Assembly (NCBI GenBank): GCA_020444075.1
Contig: JAHLLR010000013.1
Location: 28,015 to 92,014 of the forward strand
Direction of reading: 5' to 3'
DNA: 64,000 nucleotides
From: Deltaproteobacteria bacterium
GTDB lineage: Bacteria > Desulfobacterota > Desulfobacteria > Desulfobacterales > Desulfosarcinaceae
The translations under genes and the position numbers were made by a program. Below are positions 43,235 to 51,058 of the stretch, piece after piece; positions within the stretch are counted from its first letter, which is position 1; each line of letters starts with the position of its first letter. A model generated the notes under the pieces. It was not told the DNA's origin. It did no database searches and was given only the letters and a program-made list of their open reading frames with translations.

Positions 43235-43723
43235 TTACGAAACTGTGGCCACATCGACAGGTATGGCAGCCAAGGTCTTCAACAACGCGGAAGGATCGAT
43301 CTCAACGATAAACCCTCTTTTACCCCCGTTGATATAGATCGTTTTCAGTTCCAGTATGGTGGCTTGGACAAAGACCGGCATCTTCATGCGGGTGCCGAAA
43401 GGACTGATACCGCCGACTTGGTACCCGGTGCAATGCAAGGCTTTTTCAGGACGGACGGGAAGCACCTTTTTCGCCCCGATGACACGGGCCAACTGACGGG
43501 TAGAAACCGCCTGATCGCCGTGCATAAGCACCATCAAGGGCGACAGGTCTTCAGTCTCCATCACCAGTGTTTTAACCATCCGATGCACGGGAATACTCAA
43601 CTCCGTGGCTGCCTGACGGGCGCCACCGTGATCCGCATAGGAGTAAATAAAAGCATGAAAATCGACCTGCTTGGACCGCAGGAAGCGTATGGCCGGGGTG
43701 ACCGGAAATCTGGGTCGGGTCAT
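43235..43723 (-). CDS. YbaK/EbsC-family aminoacyl-tRNA deacylase
   Basis: Hydrolyses mischarged aminoacyl-tRNAs (Cys-tRNA-Pro for YbaK). 162 residues from ATG 43723 with GGAGA upstream. Motifs: ATELSIPVHRMVKTLVM with the conserved Lys, LMVLMHGDQAVSTRQLAR, and GYQVGGISPFGTRMKMPVF, the YbaK signature. The track extends 30 codons upstream to 43813 but this tail is not conserved in the family. It stands alone. Confidence 0.88.
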   Translation of the reverse strand: MTRPRFPVTPAIRFLRSKQVDFHAFIYSYADHGGARQAATELSIPVHRMVKTLVMETEDLSPLMVLMHGDQAVSTRQLARVIGAKKVLPVRPEKALHCTGYQVGGISPFGTRMKMPVFVQATILELKTIYINGGKRGFIVEIDPSALLKTLAAIPVDVATVS

Positions 43724-43957
43724 TTGATCTCCATTGTCGCATATAACGGAATTCCGACGTAAGATATGAAGTGGCAGCCTTTTATCCAAAAACCGGTTGA
43801 CAGCGATAGCCATTTATATCAAGTTGCCTTCATTTTTCATAGCGCTTAGCATCGAGAGACGATGGACGACATCGTTGCCTTTTTTTTGTTAAAATCTTTA
43901 TTTTCAATTTTTTAAATATAAATCCATAAAGTTCCACCGGAATAAAAAGGAGAGCCG

Positions 43958-44977
43958 ATGAGTTTGCTTCGCCCGTTCGTTCTGAGCCTGTTTGCCTTCG
44001 TGGTGGCAACAACGTTCCTTTCCCCTGCTGCCGGCGCTGCCAAGCCGGTCCATCTGACCTACAGCATTTTTTTCCCCCCCACCCACGGCCAGTGTCTGGC
44101 CGGCATCGAGTGGGCCAAAGAGATCGAACAACTGACCGACGGCAAGGTCAGAATCACCGTTTTCCCCGGGGGAACCCTGACCAAGGCCAACCAGTGTTAT
44201 GACGGTGTAGTCAAGGGGATTTCGGATATCGGCATGTCCTGCTTTGCTTATACCCGTGGTCGTTTTCCAGTCATGGAGGCCCTCGATCTGCCACTGGGAT
44301 ATCCAAACGGCCTCGCCGCGACCCGTGTGGCCAACACCTTTTACAAAACCTTCAAGCCAGTTGAACTCAATGACGTCAAAGTGCTCTACCTGCACGCCCA
44401 CGGTCCGGGTCTGCTGCACACCCAGAAACCGGTAAGCACCCTAGCAGACCTGCAGAACATGAAAATACGCTCTACCGGTCTCAGCGCCAAAGTGGTGGAG
44501 TCACTGGGTGCCGTACCCGTAGCCATGCCCCAGGGAGATACCTATGAATCCCTGCAAAAAGGGGTGGTAGAGGGAACTTTCGGTCCCATTGAGGTTCTCA
44601 AAGGGTGGCGCCAGGCCGAAGTGGTTAAATATACCACCGACTGCAAAAGCGTTGGCTACACGACAGCCATGTTTGTGGTGATGAACAAGGCCAAATGGGA
44701 TTCGCTGAGCCCGGAAATTCAAAGCGTCTTCGAGGAAGCCAGCCGCCGGTGGATTGATGTCCACGGTCAGCGCTGGGATCAGGGTGATAAAGAGGGCCGC
44801 GAGTATGCCACCAGTCTGGGAAACAAAATCCTGCGGCTTAGCAGCGATGAAACCATTCGCTGGAAAGCGAAAGTGCGTCCCATCATCGACACCTACATTT
44901 CCGGCGCAGCCGCCAAGGGACTGGATGGCAAAGCGTATGTCGATATGCTCTCAGGTGCCATTGATGGGCAACAATAA
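43958..44977 (+). CDS. dctP: TRAP transporter solute-binding protein (DctP family)
   Basis: Periplasmic binding protein of a tripartite ATP-independent transporter. Signal peptide with cleavage after AGA near residue 28, then the DctP pattern [44 protein letters not shown], the loop KMRSTGLS-like [39 protein letters not shown], with the conserved Arg that binds a substrate carboxylate. The ligand cannot be read off, but an organic acid is likely. AAGGAG precedes ATG. First gene of dctPQM; the ACT-PAS regulator lies about 1.4 kb upstream on the same strand, not contiguous. Confidence 0.92.
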   Translation: MSLLRPFVLSLFAFVVATTFLSPAAGAAKPVHLTYSIFFPPTHGQCLAGIEWAKEIEQLTDGKVRITVFPGGTLTKANQCYDGVVKGISDIGMSCFAYTRGRFPVMEALDLPLGYPNGLAATRVANTFYKTFKPVELNDVKVLYLHAHGPGLLHTQKPVSTLADLQNMKIRSTGLSAKVVESLGAVPVAMPQGDTYESLQKGVVEGTFGPIEVLKGWRQAEVVKYTTDCKSVGYTTAMFVVMNKAKWDSLSPEIQSVFEEASRRWIDVHGQRWDQGDKEGREYATSLGNKILRLSSDETIRWKAKVRPIIDTYISGAAAKGLDGKAYVDMLSGAIDGQQ

Positions 44978-44991
44978 TCAGGAGCGCTGCA

Positions 44992-45504
44992 TTGAATCGG
45001 ATTGAACGTCAGGTGGGGCGGTTGGCCTCATTCTTTAATGGCATTGCCACTGCCGCTGTGGTTGGGATGATGGTCCTGACCTGCCTGGATGTACTGTTGC
45101 GCTTGTTGCGTCATCCCCTCCCGGGAGTTTATGAGATTGTGGGACTGCTGGGCGCGGTTTTTATCTCCTTCTCCCTGGCTCGCACCTCCGTGGATCAGGG
45201 ACATATTGCCGTTGATTTTCTGGTGCAGCGCTTTCCCAGACGGTTACAGCATGCCGTTGAGGCGATCAACACGGGTATATGCGCCCTGCTGTTTACGGTG
45301 GTATGCGGTCAGTGTGTGCTTTATGCCCGGGACCTGAAGGCCAGCGGAGAGGTTTCCATGACGTTGCAGATGCCCATTCACCCATTTGTTTTCGGCATTG
45401 CTGTGGGATGCGCCATGCTCAGTATTGTGCTTTACACCAGCTGCGTATCTTGGTGGGTAAAAGTTTTCAAACCCGCCGTAAAGAAGACAACGCCGAGCCG
45501 TTGA
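44992..45504 (+). CDS. dctQ: TRAP transporter small permease (DctQ family)
   Basis: 170 residues with four hydrophobic segments (about 15-35, 48-68, 88-108, 130-150) as in DctQ, and the conserved ARTSVDQGHIAVDFL segment with the Gly-His-Ile pattern. TTG start at 44992 with AGGAGC upstream. Begins 14 bp after dctP. A 143-bp gap follows before dctM, longer than usual in TRAP operons; no gene or clear terminator was recognised in it. Confidence 0.88.
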   Translation: MNRIERQVGRLASFFNGIATAAVVGMMVLTCLDVLLRLLRHPLPGVYEIVGLLGAVFISFSLARTSVDQGHIAVDFLVQRFPRRLQHAVEAINTGICALLFTVVCGQCVLYARDLKASGEVSMTLQMPIHPFVFGIAVGCAMLSIVLYTSCVSWWVKVFKPAVKKTTPSR

Positions 45505-45647
45505 GAACCATCCCGATAAAATTTTGACATAGCGATAATGGTTAGGGCCAGACGGAGAGCGGCTGTCGCATAAGTCATACGTCGATTAAAAAAAAGGACC
45601 GCGTTCTCCAAATTCTATCGTGAAACGTTATTGAGGGGAAATTGTCG

Positions 45648-46949
45648 ATGAGCCCCACCATTGCCGGCGTTGCCGGCCTTATTTTGCTGTTTGTCCTGAT
45701 CTTTACCAAGATGCCCGTAGGTTTTTTAATGACCCTTTTAGGCGTTACCGGCTTCGCCTACCTGGTAACCCCGGATGCCGCCCTCAACCTCATGGCCAGG
45801 GATCTGTTCGATGTATTCGGTTCTTACAATCTGACCGTTATTCCGCTGTTTATCCTGATGGGACAGATCGCCTTCCATTCAGGCATCAGCAGCCGCCTGT
45901 TCAAAGTGGCCTACACCTTCATCGGACATTGGCCCGGGGGCATGGCCGTCGCCACGCTGGGCGCCTGTACCGGATTTTCAGCCATCTGCGGGTCGACCAA
46001 TGCCACGGCTGCCACCATGGCTGCCGTGACTCTTCCCGAAATGAAGAAATACCACTACCAGGACAGTCTGGCCACCGGTGTGGTGGCAGCCGGCGGAAGC
46101 CTGGGCATACTGATTCCGCCCAGTGTCATCTTCATCATCTATGGTGTCATGACCGAACAATCCATCGGCAAGCTGTTTATGGCCGGTATCATACCGGGCA
46201 TCCTGCTCTCCGGGCTGTTTATCCTAACCGTCATTGTCTGGGCCACCATGCGACCCGAACTGGCCCCCCGAGGGCCAAAAACAACAGTTAAGGAAAAGCT
46301 GGAATCCCTATCCGGCCTGGTGGAGACGCTGATCCTGTTCGCCATGGTCATGGGCGGGCTCTTCTTCGGCATATTCACTCCGACGGAAGCCGGTGCCATC
46401 GGTGCCATGGGAACGCTGGTCATCGCCGCCGTCCGCCGCAACATCACCATCAAGGGTTTCATCCAGGCGCTGTTTGAAACCACCCGCATCTCCTGTATGG
46501 TACTGGTGATCGTGGCCGGCGCCACCATATTCGGCCATTTTCTGGCCATCACCCGGATTCCCTTCGAAGTCGCCACTTGGGTGACCGGCTTCAACCTTCC
46601 ACCCTATCTGATCATGGCCCTGATTATCGGCGTCTATTTGGTCGGTGGCTGTTTTATCGATGCCCTGGCCTTTATCATGCTGACCGTGCCCATCTTTTAT
46701 CCGGTAATCGTCTCCATGGGTTACGACCCCATGTGGTTCGGCGTCATCATCGTTCTGGTCACCCAGATCGGGGTCATCACCCCGCCGGTAGGCGTCAACG
46801 TCTATGTGGTCAGCGGCGTGGCCCGAACCGTTCCTTTGGAGGTGATTTTCAAAGGCGTCATTCCCCTGCTCATCGCTCTGGTGGTCGGTGTGGCGCTGAT
46901 GATACCCTTTCCCCAGATCGCCCTGTTCCTGCCTGGATTGATGCAATAA
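45648..46949 (+). CDS. dctM: TRAP transporter large permease (DctM family)
   Basis: Large membrane subunit that carries the Na+-coupled transport. About 12 hydrophobic segments over 433 residues; typical motifs include FLMTLLGVTGFAYL near the start, GACTGFSAICGSTNATAATMAAVTLPEM (the first ion/substrate loop), GGSLGILIPPS, and TQIGVITPPVGVNVYV near the C-terminus. ATG 45648 is preferred to the track's TTG because GAGGGG lies 9 nt upstream. A strong hairpin terminator follows. Confidence 0.93.
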   Translation: MSPTIAGVAGLILLFVLIFTKMPVGFLMTLLGVTGFAYLVTPDAALNLMARDLFDVFGSYNLTVIPLFILMGQIAFHSGISSRLFKVAYTFIGHWPGGMAVATLGACTGFSAICGSTNATAATMAAVTLPEMKKYHYQDSLATGVVAAGGSLGILIPPSVIFIIYGVMTEQSIGKLFMAGIIPGILLSGLFILTVIVWATMRPELAPRGPKTTVKEKLESLSGLVETLILFAMVMGGLFFGIFTPTEAGAIGAMGTLVIAAVRRNITIKGFIQALFETTRISCMVLVIVAGATIFGHFLAITRIPFEVATWVTGFNLPPYLIMALIIGVYLVGGCFIDALAFIMLTVPIFYPVIVSMGYDPMWFGVIIVLVTQIGVITPPVGVNVYVVSGVARTVPLEVIFKGVIPLLIALVVGVALMIPFPQIALFLPGLMQ

Positions 46950-46973
46950 ACAATCCTAACCCTACTTGAAAAG

Positions 46974-47012
46974 AAAAAACCGCACGTCCAATGCCCGGAT
47001 CGTGCGGCTTTC
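46974..47012. terminator. Bidirectional terminator between dctM and the lipoprotein gene
   Basis: CCGCACG (46980-46986) pairs perfectly with CGTGCGG (47001-47007) with a 14-nt loop. On the minus strand the stem is followed by TTTTTTCTTTTC, a strong U-tract for the AOR-to-lipoprotein operon; on the plus strand the tail is CTTTC, weaker. Confidence 0.78.
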
Positions 47013-47031
47013 ATTCGAAGTGCCGTAGTGA

Positions 47032-47988
47032 TCACTGAAATGATTTGGAAATTCGACCCGACTCCCGGTTCTGAAAGATCAGTTCCTTAGGTTCGATCTC
47101 ACGGTTGTATTCAATTTTGCCATGGGAAATGCTGCCTGGCTCCAGTACGCGGTCAAAACTGTCGCTGATCTCGCACGCTACCGGATTGTTTTCGCTGTCG
47201 ATAAGAGTAAAATAATCGGGATGGGTGGTGATAATTTGATTGCTGACGTTTTTGATCCAGACGTAAAGCGAACCGTTGCCCATATCGTGCACGGCCATCT
47301 CGGCGATGCCGTTTCCGGTATATTGCCTGAGCTTTTTGTTGCGCTTCTCACGGGCCTGTTCCCACGCCTGTCGGTGTTTGGCTTTAGCTGAACGGACGGC
47401 GCGTTCGTCACGCGCCTTTTTTTGCTTCACCAGCCGGTCTTCGTATACAGCAACCTTTTTCTGATAACGGGAGTTCCCGGGGTCCAGTTCCAGCAATTGG
47501 CGGTACAGCTTCAGGTTCAGGGCCGCATTGGAGGCAGGGACGGGCTTAACCTCCTTTTCGAGTGCCTTGATTTTCTCCTGACGCGCTGCCTTTGCACGCT
47601 GCAACGCAGTTTCGGCCATTTGAGCCTGTTGCTGTTCGCGCTCGGCGACAGCCGCTTGGTGCAGCCGCTCTTTTTCCTCCCGGGTCCAGCGTTCGGTCAG
47701 ATCCTCACCGACAACGACCACCTTTCCGTTTTCAAAGGAGATTGGCGTGCACAATGCTGCTGATACGGGCGTGCCGGATAAGTTTCCTGCTTTTGTCCGG
47801 TAAAAGGTCACAAAATGCTTGTCGCTGATGTCATTTCGAAGATCCGGCGGGCCCAGGGTCGCGAAAACGACTTCCTGCGAGTCACCTGGCTGAATCCGCT
47901 TTAACGCATTGATATTTCTATTGATGTCCAGATGGACACAAGCTGACAGCACAACGGCTGCGATGAAAACGATAGCCCCGATTCGCAT
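47032..47988 (-). CDS. Lipoprotein with BamE/SmpA-like N-terminal domain and coiled coil
   Basis: 318 residues from ATG 47988 (GGAG upstream); the track start 48087 overlaps gpt and is rejected. Lipobox LSAC. The first domain (INRNINALKRIQPGDSQEVVFATLGPPD) resembles the BamE/SmpA fold, which helps outer-membrane protein assembly. A long charged coiled coil follows (about 100-215; KERLHQAAVAEREQQQAQMAETALQRAKAARQEKIKA), with a short TPR-like stretch, and a beta-rich C-terminal domain. Role unknown. It starts 32 bp after gpt, so it may be the last gene of the AOR operon or an independent unit. Confidence 0.65.
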   Translation of the reverse strand: MRIGAIVFIAAVVLSACVHLDINRNINALKRIQPGDSQEVVFATLGPPDLRNDISDKHFVTFYRTKAGNLSGTPVSAALCTPISFENGKVVVVGEDLTERWTREEKERLHQAAVAEREQQQAQMAETALQRAKAARQEKIKALEKEVKPVPASNAALNLKLYRQLLELDPGNSRYQKKVAVYEDRLVKQKKARDERAVRSAKAKHRQAWEQAREKRNKKLRQYTGNGIAEMAVHDMGNGSLYVWIKNVSNQIITTHPDYFTLIDSENNPVACEISDSFDRVLEPGSISHGKIEYNREIEPKELIFQNRESGRISKSFQ

Positions 47989-48020
47989 TGCGCCAATCTC
48001 CTTCTTCCGTAGTCCGGGGA

Positions 48021-48524
48021 TCATGGTTGTTGATCCTGCTGTTTTTGTCCCGCAATGGGTTGGGCAAACTGTATTTCCGAATCCCATGGGAACAGGATCC
48101 AGGTATCCTGGCTCACCTCGGTCATGAATGTGTCTACCAGGGGCCGGCCGGCCGGCTTGGCATAGATGGTGGCGAAATGAGCTTTGGGTATCATGTCACG
48201 AACCAATCTGGCCGTCTTTCCCGTATCCACCAGATCGTCAACCAGCAGCCAGCCGTCTCCGTCACCGGTCGTGGATTTGAGCACCTGGATCTGCCCCTGA
48301 TTTCGGCCAGCGTAACTTGCAATACAGATGGTGTCAACCAATCGGATATCCAGTTCCCTTGCAATAATAGCGGCAGGAACGAGGCCTCCCCGCGTAATCG
48401 CGATAATGCCCTGCCACGGGCCCAGTTCGATCAGGCGCCATGACATCGCCCGGGCGTCCCGGTGCAATTGCTCCCACGAAATGGGATAAGTACGATTATA
48501 ATTGTTTTTTTTACCGGTGGTCAT
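48021..48524 (-). CDS. gpt: Xanthine-guanine phosphoribosyltransferase
   Basis: Purine salvage: PRPP plus xanthine or guanine to XMP/GMP. 167 residues with ITRGGLVPA and the PRPP-binding motif [12 protein letters not shown] (about 93-104), followed by WILFPWD, a hallmark of Gpt-type XGPRTs (ILFPWE in E. coli). It overlaps the Fe-ADH gene upstream by 4 bp (ATGA) and so is translated with the ADH/AOR operon, an odd companion for a purine salvage gene. Hypoxanthine-specific activity cannot be excluded. Confidence 0.9.
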   Translation of the reverse strand: MTTGKKNNYNRTYPISWEQLHRDARAMSWRLIELGPWQGIIAITRGGLVPAAIIARELDIRLVDTICIASYAGRNQGQIQVLKSTTGDGDGWLLVDDLVDTGKTARLVRDMIPKAHFATIYAKPAGRPLVDTFMTEVSQDTWILFPWDSEIQFAQPIAGQKQQDQQP

Positions 48525-49783
48525 CGAATTTGAAGGTTGCCTTTTTTAACGAGGTTTCGATCCAGGGGCGTTCCCGCCCATGCATGGGACATGACCATCA
48601 GCAGGTCATCGTGATCCAGTTCCTCAGGATTGTAAAAAATGGAGCCGTCCCCCATTGCTTTTTCAGCGATGGCTTCCAGTTTTTCGACCGGCACCCGGGC
48701 ACTTCCGTCCGGCCCCGTAATCTCCTTGAAAAAGCGGGCGTGGCGACCGCCGGTTTCCTGGTGAAGGCGCTGGTTCAACTGCCGGATGACGGTGACCGTC
48801 TGCAGAGCCCTAAGATGAGCCGGTGTCTGTGCGTAAACCCGCGGCCCTGCGAGGGGTAGCAACAGTTGGGCAGTCAAATGGCCGCTTTTATGCATATTGT
48901 ACTCCAGTCCATAAGGCAAGAGGATGGCCATGCAGGTTCCGTGGGGCACACCGCAAACCGCGCCTACCGAATGACCTAAGGTATGAACCATCCCCACCAT
49001 GGCATTGGAAAAAGCCACACCGGCCAGGGTTGCTCCAACGGCCAGTGCCAGACGCCCGTCTGCATTGTCCGGCTCGTTTATCACATTCAATAAATTTTGA
49101 CCAATCAATTCAATGGCCAGCAGGGCATGGGCATCACTGAGCGGGTTTTTGGCCAAACAGGTGTAAGCCTCCACAGCATGGGTCAGCGCATCCATGGCCG
49201 TGCCTGCCGTGATTGCCGGCGGGAGGGTCAGGGTCATGCGGGAGTCCAGCACTGCCATGTCCGGCAGCAGGAAATAGGAAGTAAACAGCATTTTCAGATT
49301 CCGGTCATGATCGGCGATCACGGCCACCAAAGTGACCTCCGATCCCGTACCTGCAGTGGTGGGAATAGCCACCAGAGGCTTTAACCGCCGCGTCAGAGTG
49401 CCGGCACCGGAAAACTGCATCAGGTCATCGGCATTTTCAGAGACCACAATATTGACGCCCTTGGCCGTATCCATCACCGAACCGCCACCCACGGCAATGA
49501 TTGCGTCGCAGCCGCTTGCCCGGTAAACCGCAGCCAGTCGCCGAACCACCTTCAGGTCAGAATCCGGTGGCACATCGTCTTCAACGGCACCGATGCGGAC
49601 TTTCGGTGTGACGGCATTGGTGACGATATCCACGAGTCCTGCGGCGGCAACGCCCTTGTCCGTAACGATCATGGGGTGTTGGGCACCCAGCCGGTTCAAC
49701 AGATGAGGAATTTTTTCCAACGCTTGGTGTCCGGCGACAATTTTAACCGGACAGAAGAATTCGTAGTAGCCCGGAAAGTTCAT
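48521..49783 (-). CDS. Iron-containing alcohol dehydrogenase (intact)
   Basis: Group III NAD(P)-dependent ADH interconverting alcohols and aldehydes. 420 residues. Cofactor region [15 protein letters not shown] and [13 protein letters not shown], then the metal site: Asp in [13 protein letters not shown], His four residues later, and two His in [18 protein letters not shown], all present. The C-terminal helical domain is typical, with about 30 extra residues. GGAG precedes ATG 49783. Third gene in the AOR run; adjacent to a diverged, metal-site-less copy. Substrate unknown; context suggests an aldehyde/alcohol pair handled with the AOR. Confidence 0.92.
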   Translation of the reverse strand: MNFPGYYEFFCPVKIVAGHQALEKIPHLLNRLGAQHPMIVTDKGVAAAGLVDIVTNAVTPKVRIGAVEDDVPPDSDLKVVRRLAAVYRASGCDAIIAVGGGSVMDTAKGVNIVVSENADDLMQFSGAGTLTRRLKPLVAIPTTAGTGSEVTLVAVIADHDRNLKMLFTSYFLLPDMAVLDSRMTLTLPPAITAGTAMDALTHAVEAYTCLAKNPLSDAHALLAIELIGQNLLNVINEPDNADGRLALAVGATLAGVAFSNAMVGMVHTLGHSVGAVCGVPHGTCMAILLPYGLEYNMHKSGHLTAQLLLPLAGPRVYAQTPAHLRALQTVTVIRQLNQRLHQETGGRHARFFKEITGPDGSARVPVEKLEAIAEKAMGDGSIFYNPEELDHDDLLMVMSHAWAGTPLDRNLVKKGNLQIR

Positions 49784-49837
49784 AATCAGCTCCTGTGTAT
49801 TGATCGATAAATCTGGGGCTGTCTTCCACGATTAGCT

Positions 49838-51007
49838 TCAGCCGGCCAGCAGAGCAGCGCCCTGCCTGGCCCCATCGATGATGCGCCTCACATGGTCGTC
49901 AACAGGGCTGCTGCCCACCTGGGCGCGGGCCCGTTCGATCTGTTCGTCGGTCAGCCCTGCTTCACCCAGCGTTGATGGGATTTTCAAGTCCAGCTCAGCG
50001 TTGATCGCATCGAAGAATTCCCAAAAAAGAGCAATGGTGCGAGGTGTTTTAAGGTCGGCGGCAGTCATCGCAAAAAGATCCTCCCCCACCATGGGATAGA
50101 GCAATTCACCGACCCGCTCCGGTTGGACGGCCCCGGCCTCGTCGACCAGGTGGGGCAGCAGCAGCGCCATTATAAAACCAAGGGGAAGATCGGTCGATTC
50201 CTTCAACTGGGTGGCCAAGGCGTGACAGATTCTCGGGGAGGAGGCGAAAAAAGCGCAACCGGCAGCCACCTGACCATTGACCACGGCACAGAGGCTTTTT
50301 TTTCGGTCTGTCCGGCGAAGCGCCATGGGCAGGAATTGCACGATCAGGTTGATGGCGGTGTGGGCGTATGCGCGGCACATGGGCCCGATGGAATCGTCGA
50401 GAAACGCCTCGACGGCGTGAACCAGGCCGATCAGCGCCCCGTCCACCACATCTCGGTCATCCCGATCGGTCATGATTGCCGGGTCGATGAATGCAGCGGC
50501 AGGGACCAGCCGGGGGGAACATAACCGTCTGACACCGTCGCTGGCATAGCCGGTAACCTCGTCTCCGTTGCCGCCGGACGTAGCCACAAGCATCAAGGGC
50601 CGCAAGGAGCCGGGGTCGGAAATGTTTCTGCCGGGATCATCCAATTGTCCATGATCACCTGAGGAAACTGTCAGATTCAATAATTTGGCCGCATCAACCA
50701 CCGGACCGCTGCCAACGGCAATGACACTGTCGCAGCCACCGTCGTGGTACATACGTGCCAGCACGGGCACCAAATCCGATGGCGGCCGGACCGGCAGGCG
50801 GTCATATACGCCCAAAGTCAGTCCCGAGGTTTTGAAGGCATCAATGACTGATTTTAGTCCCTTTTTGCCGACCTGATCCCGGTTGGCCAGAATCAACGGT
50901 GCGTGAGCATTGACGGCAGCCAACTCAAGGGGAAGGTGCGCCAGTGCACGGTTGCCGCAGTTTATTTTCAAGGGGCAGGAAAAAGAAAATTCATCAGGCA
51001 AACGCAT
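49838..51007 (-). CDS. Degenerate iron-type alcohol dehydrogenase paralogue (probable pseudoenzyme)
   Basis: 389 residues, clearly the Fe-ADH fold (start FSFSCPLKINCGNRALAHLP, IIAVGSG-like VIAVGSGPVVDAAKLLNL). The nucleotide loop [13 protein letters not shown] of its neighbour is replaced by LVATSGGNGDEVT. At the metal site only one ligand is kept: AMDALTH reads ALIGLVH (Asp lost), the second His of HTLGH reads HALAT, and PHG reads PLG. Loss of three of four ligands argues against metal-dependent dehydrogenase activity. The reading frame is intact with a good GAGGAG, so it is expressed rather than a pseudogene. It could be a scaffold or regulator of the true ADH or AOR. Confidence 0.8.
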   Translation of the reverse strand: MRLPDEFSFSCPLKINCGNRALAHLPLELAAVNAHAPLILANRDQVGKKGLKSVIDAFKTSGLTLGVYDRLPVRPPSDLVPVLARMYHDGGCDSVIAVGSGPVVDAAKLLNLTVSSGDHGQLDDPGRNISDPGSLRPLMLVATSGGNGDEVTGYASDGVRRLCSPRLVPAAAFIDPAIMTDRDDRDVVDGALIGLVHAVEAFLDDSIGPMCRAYAHTAINLIVQFLPMALRRTDRKKSLCAVVNGQVAAGCAFFASSPRICHALATQLKESTDLPLGFIMALLLPHLVDEAGAVQPERVGELLYPMVGEDLFAMTAADLKTPRTIALFWEFFDAINAELDLKIPSTLGEAGLTDEQIERARAQVGSSPVDDHVRRIIDGARQGAALLAG

Positions 51008-51058
51008 CGATCTCTCCTCATTAGATCAAAACAGGAACACGATGAAATAGCTGCGGGT

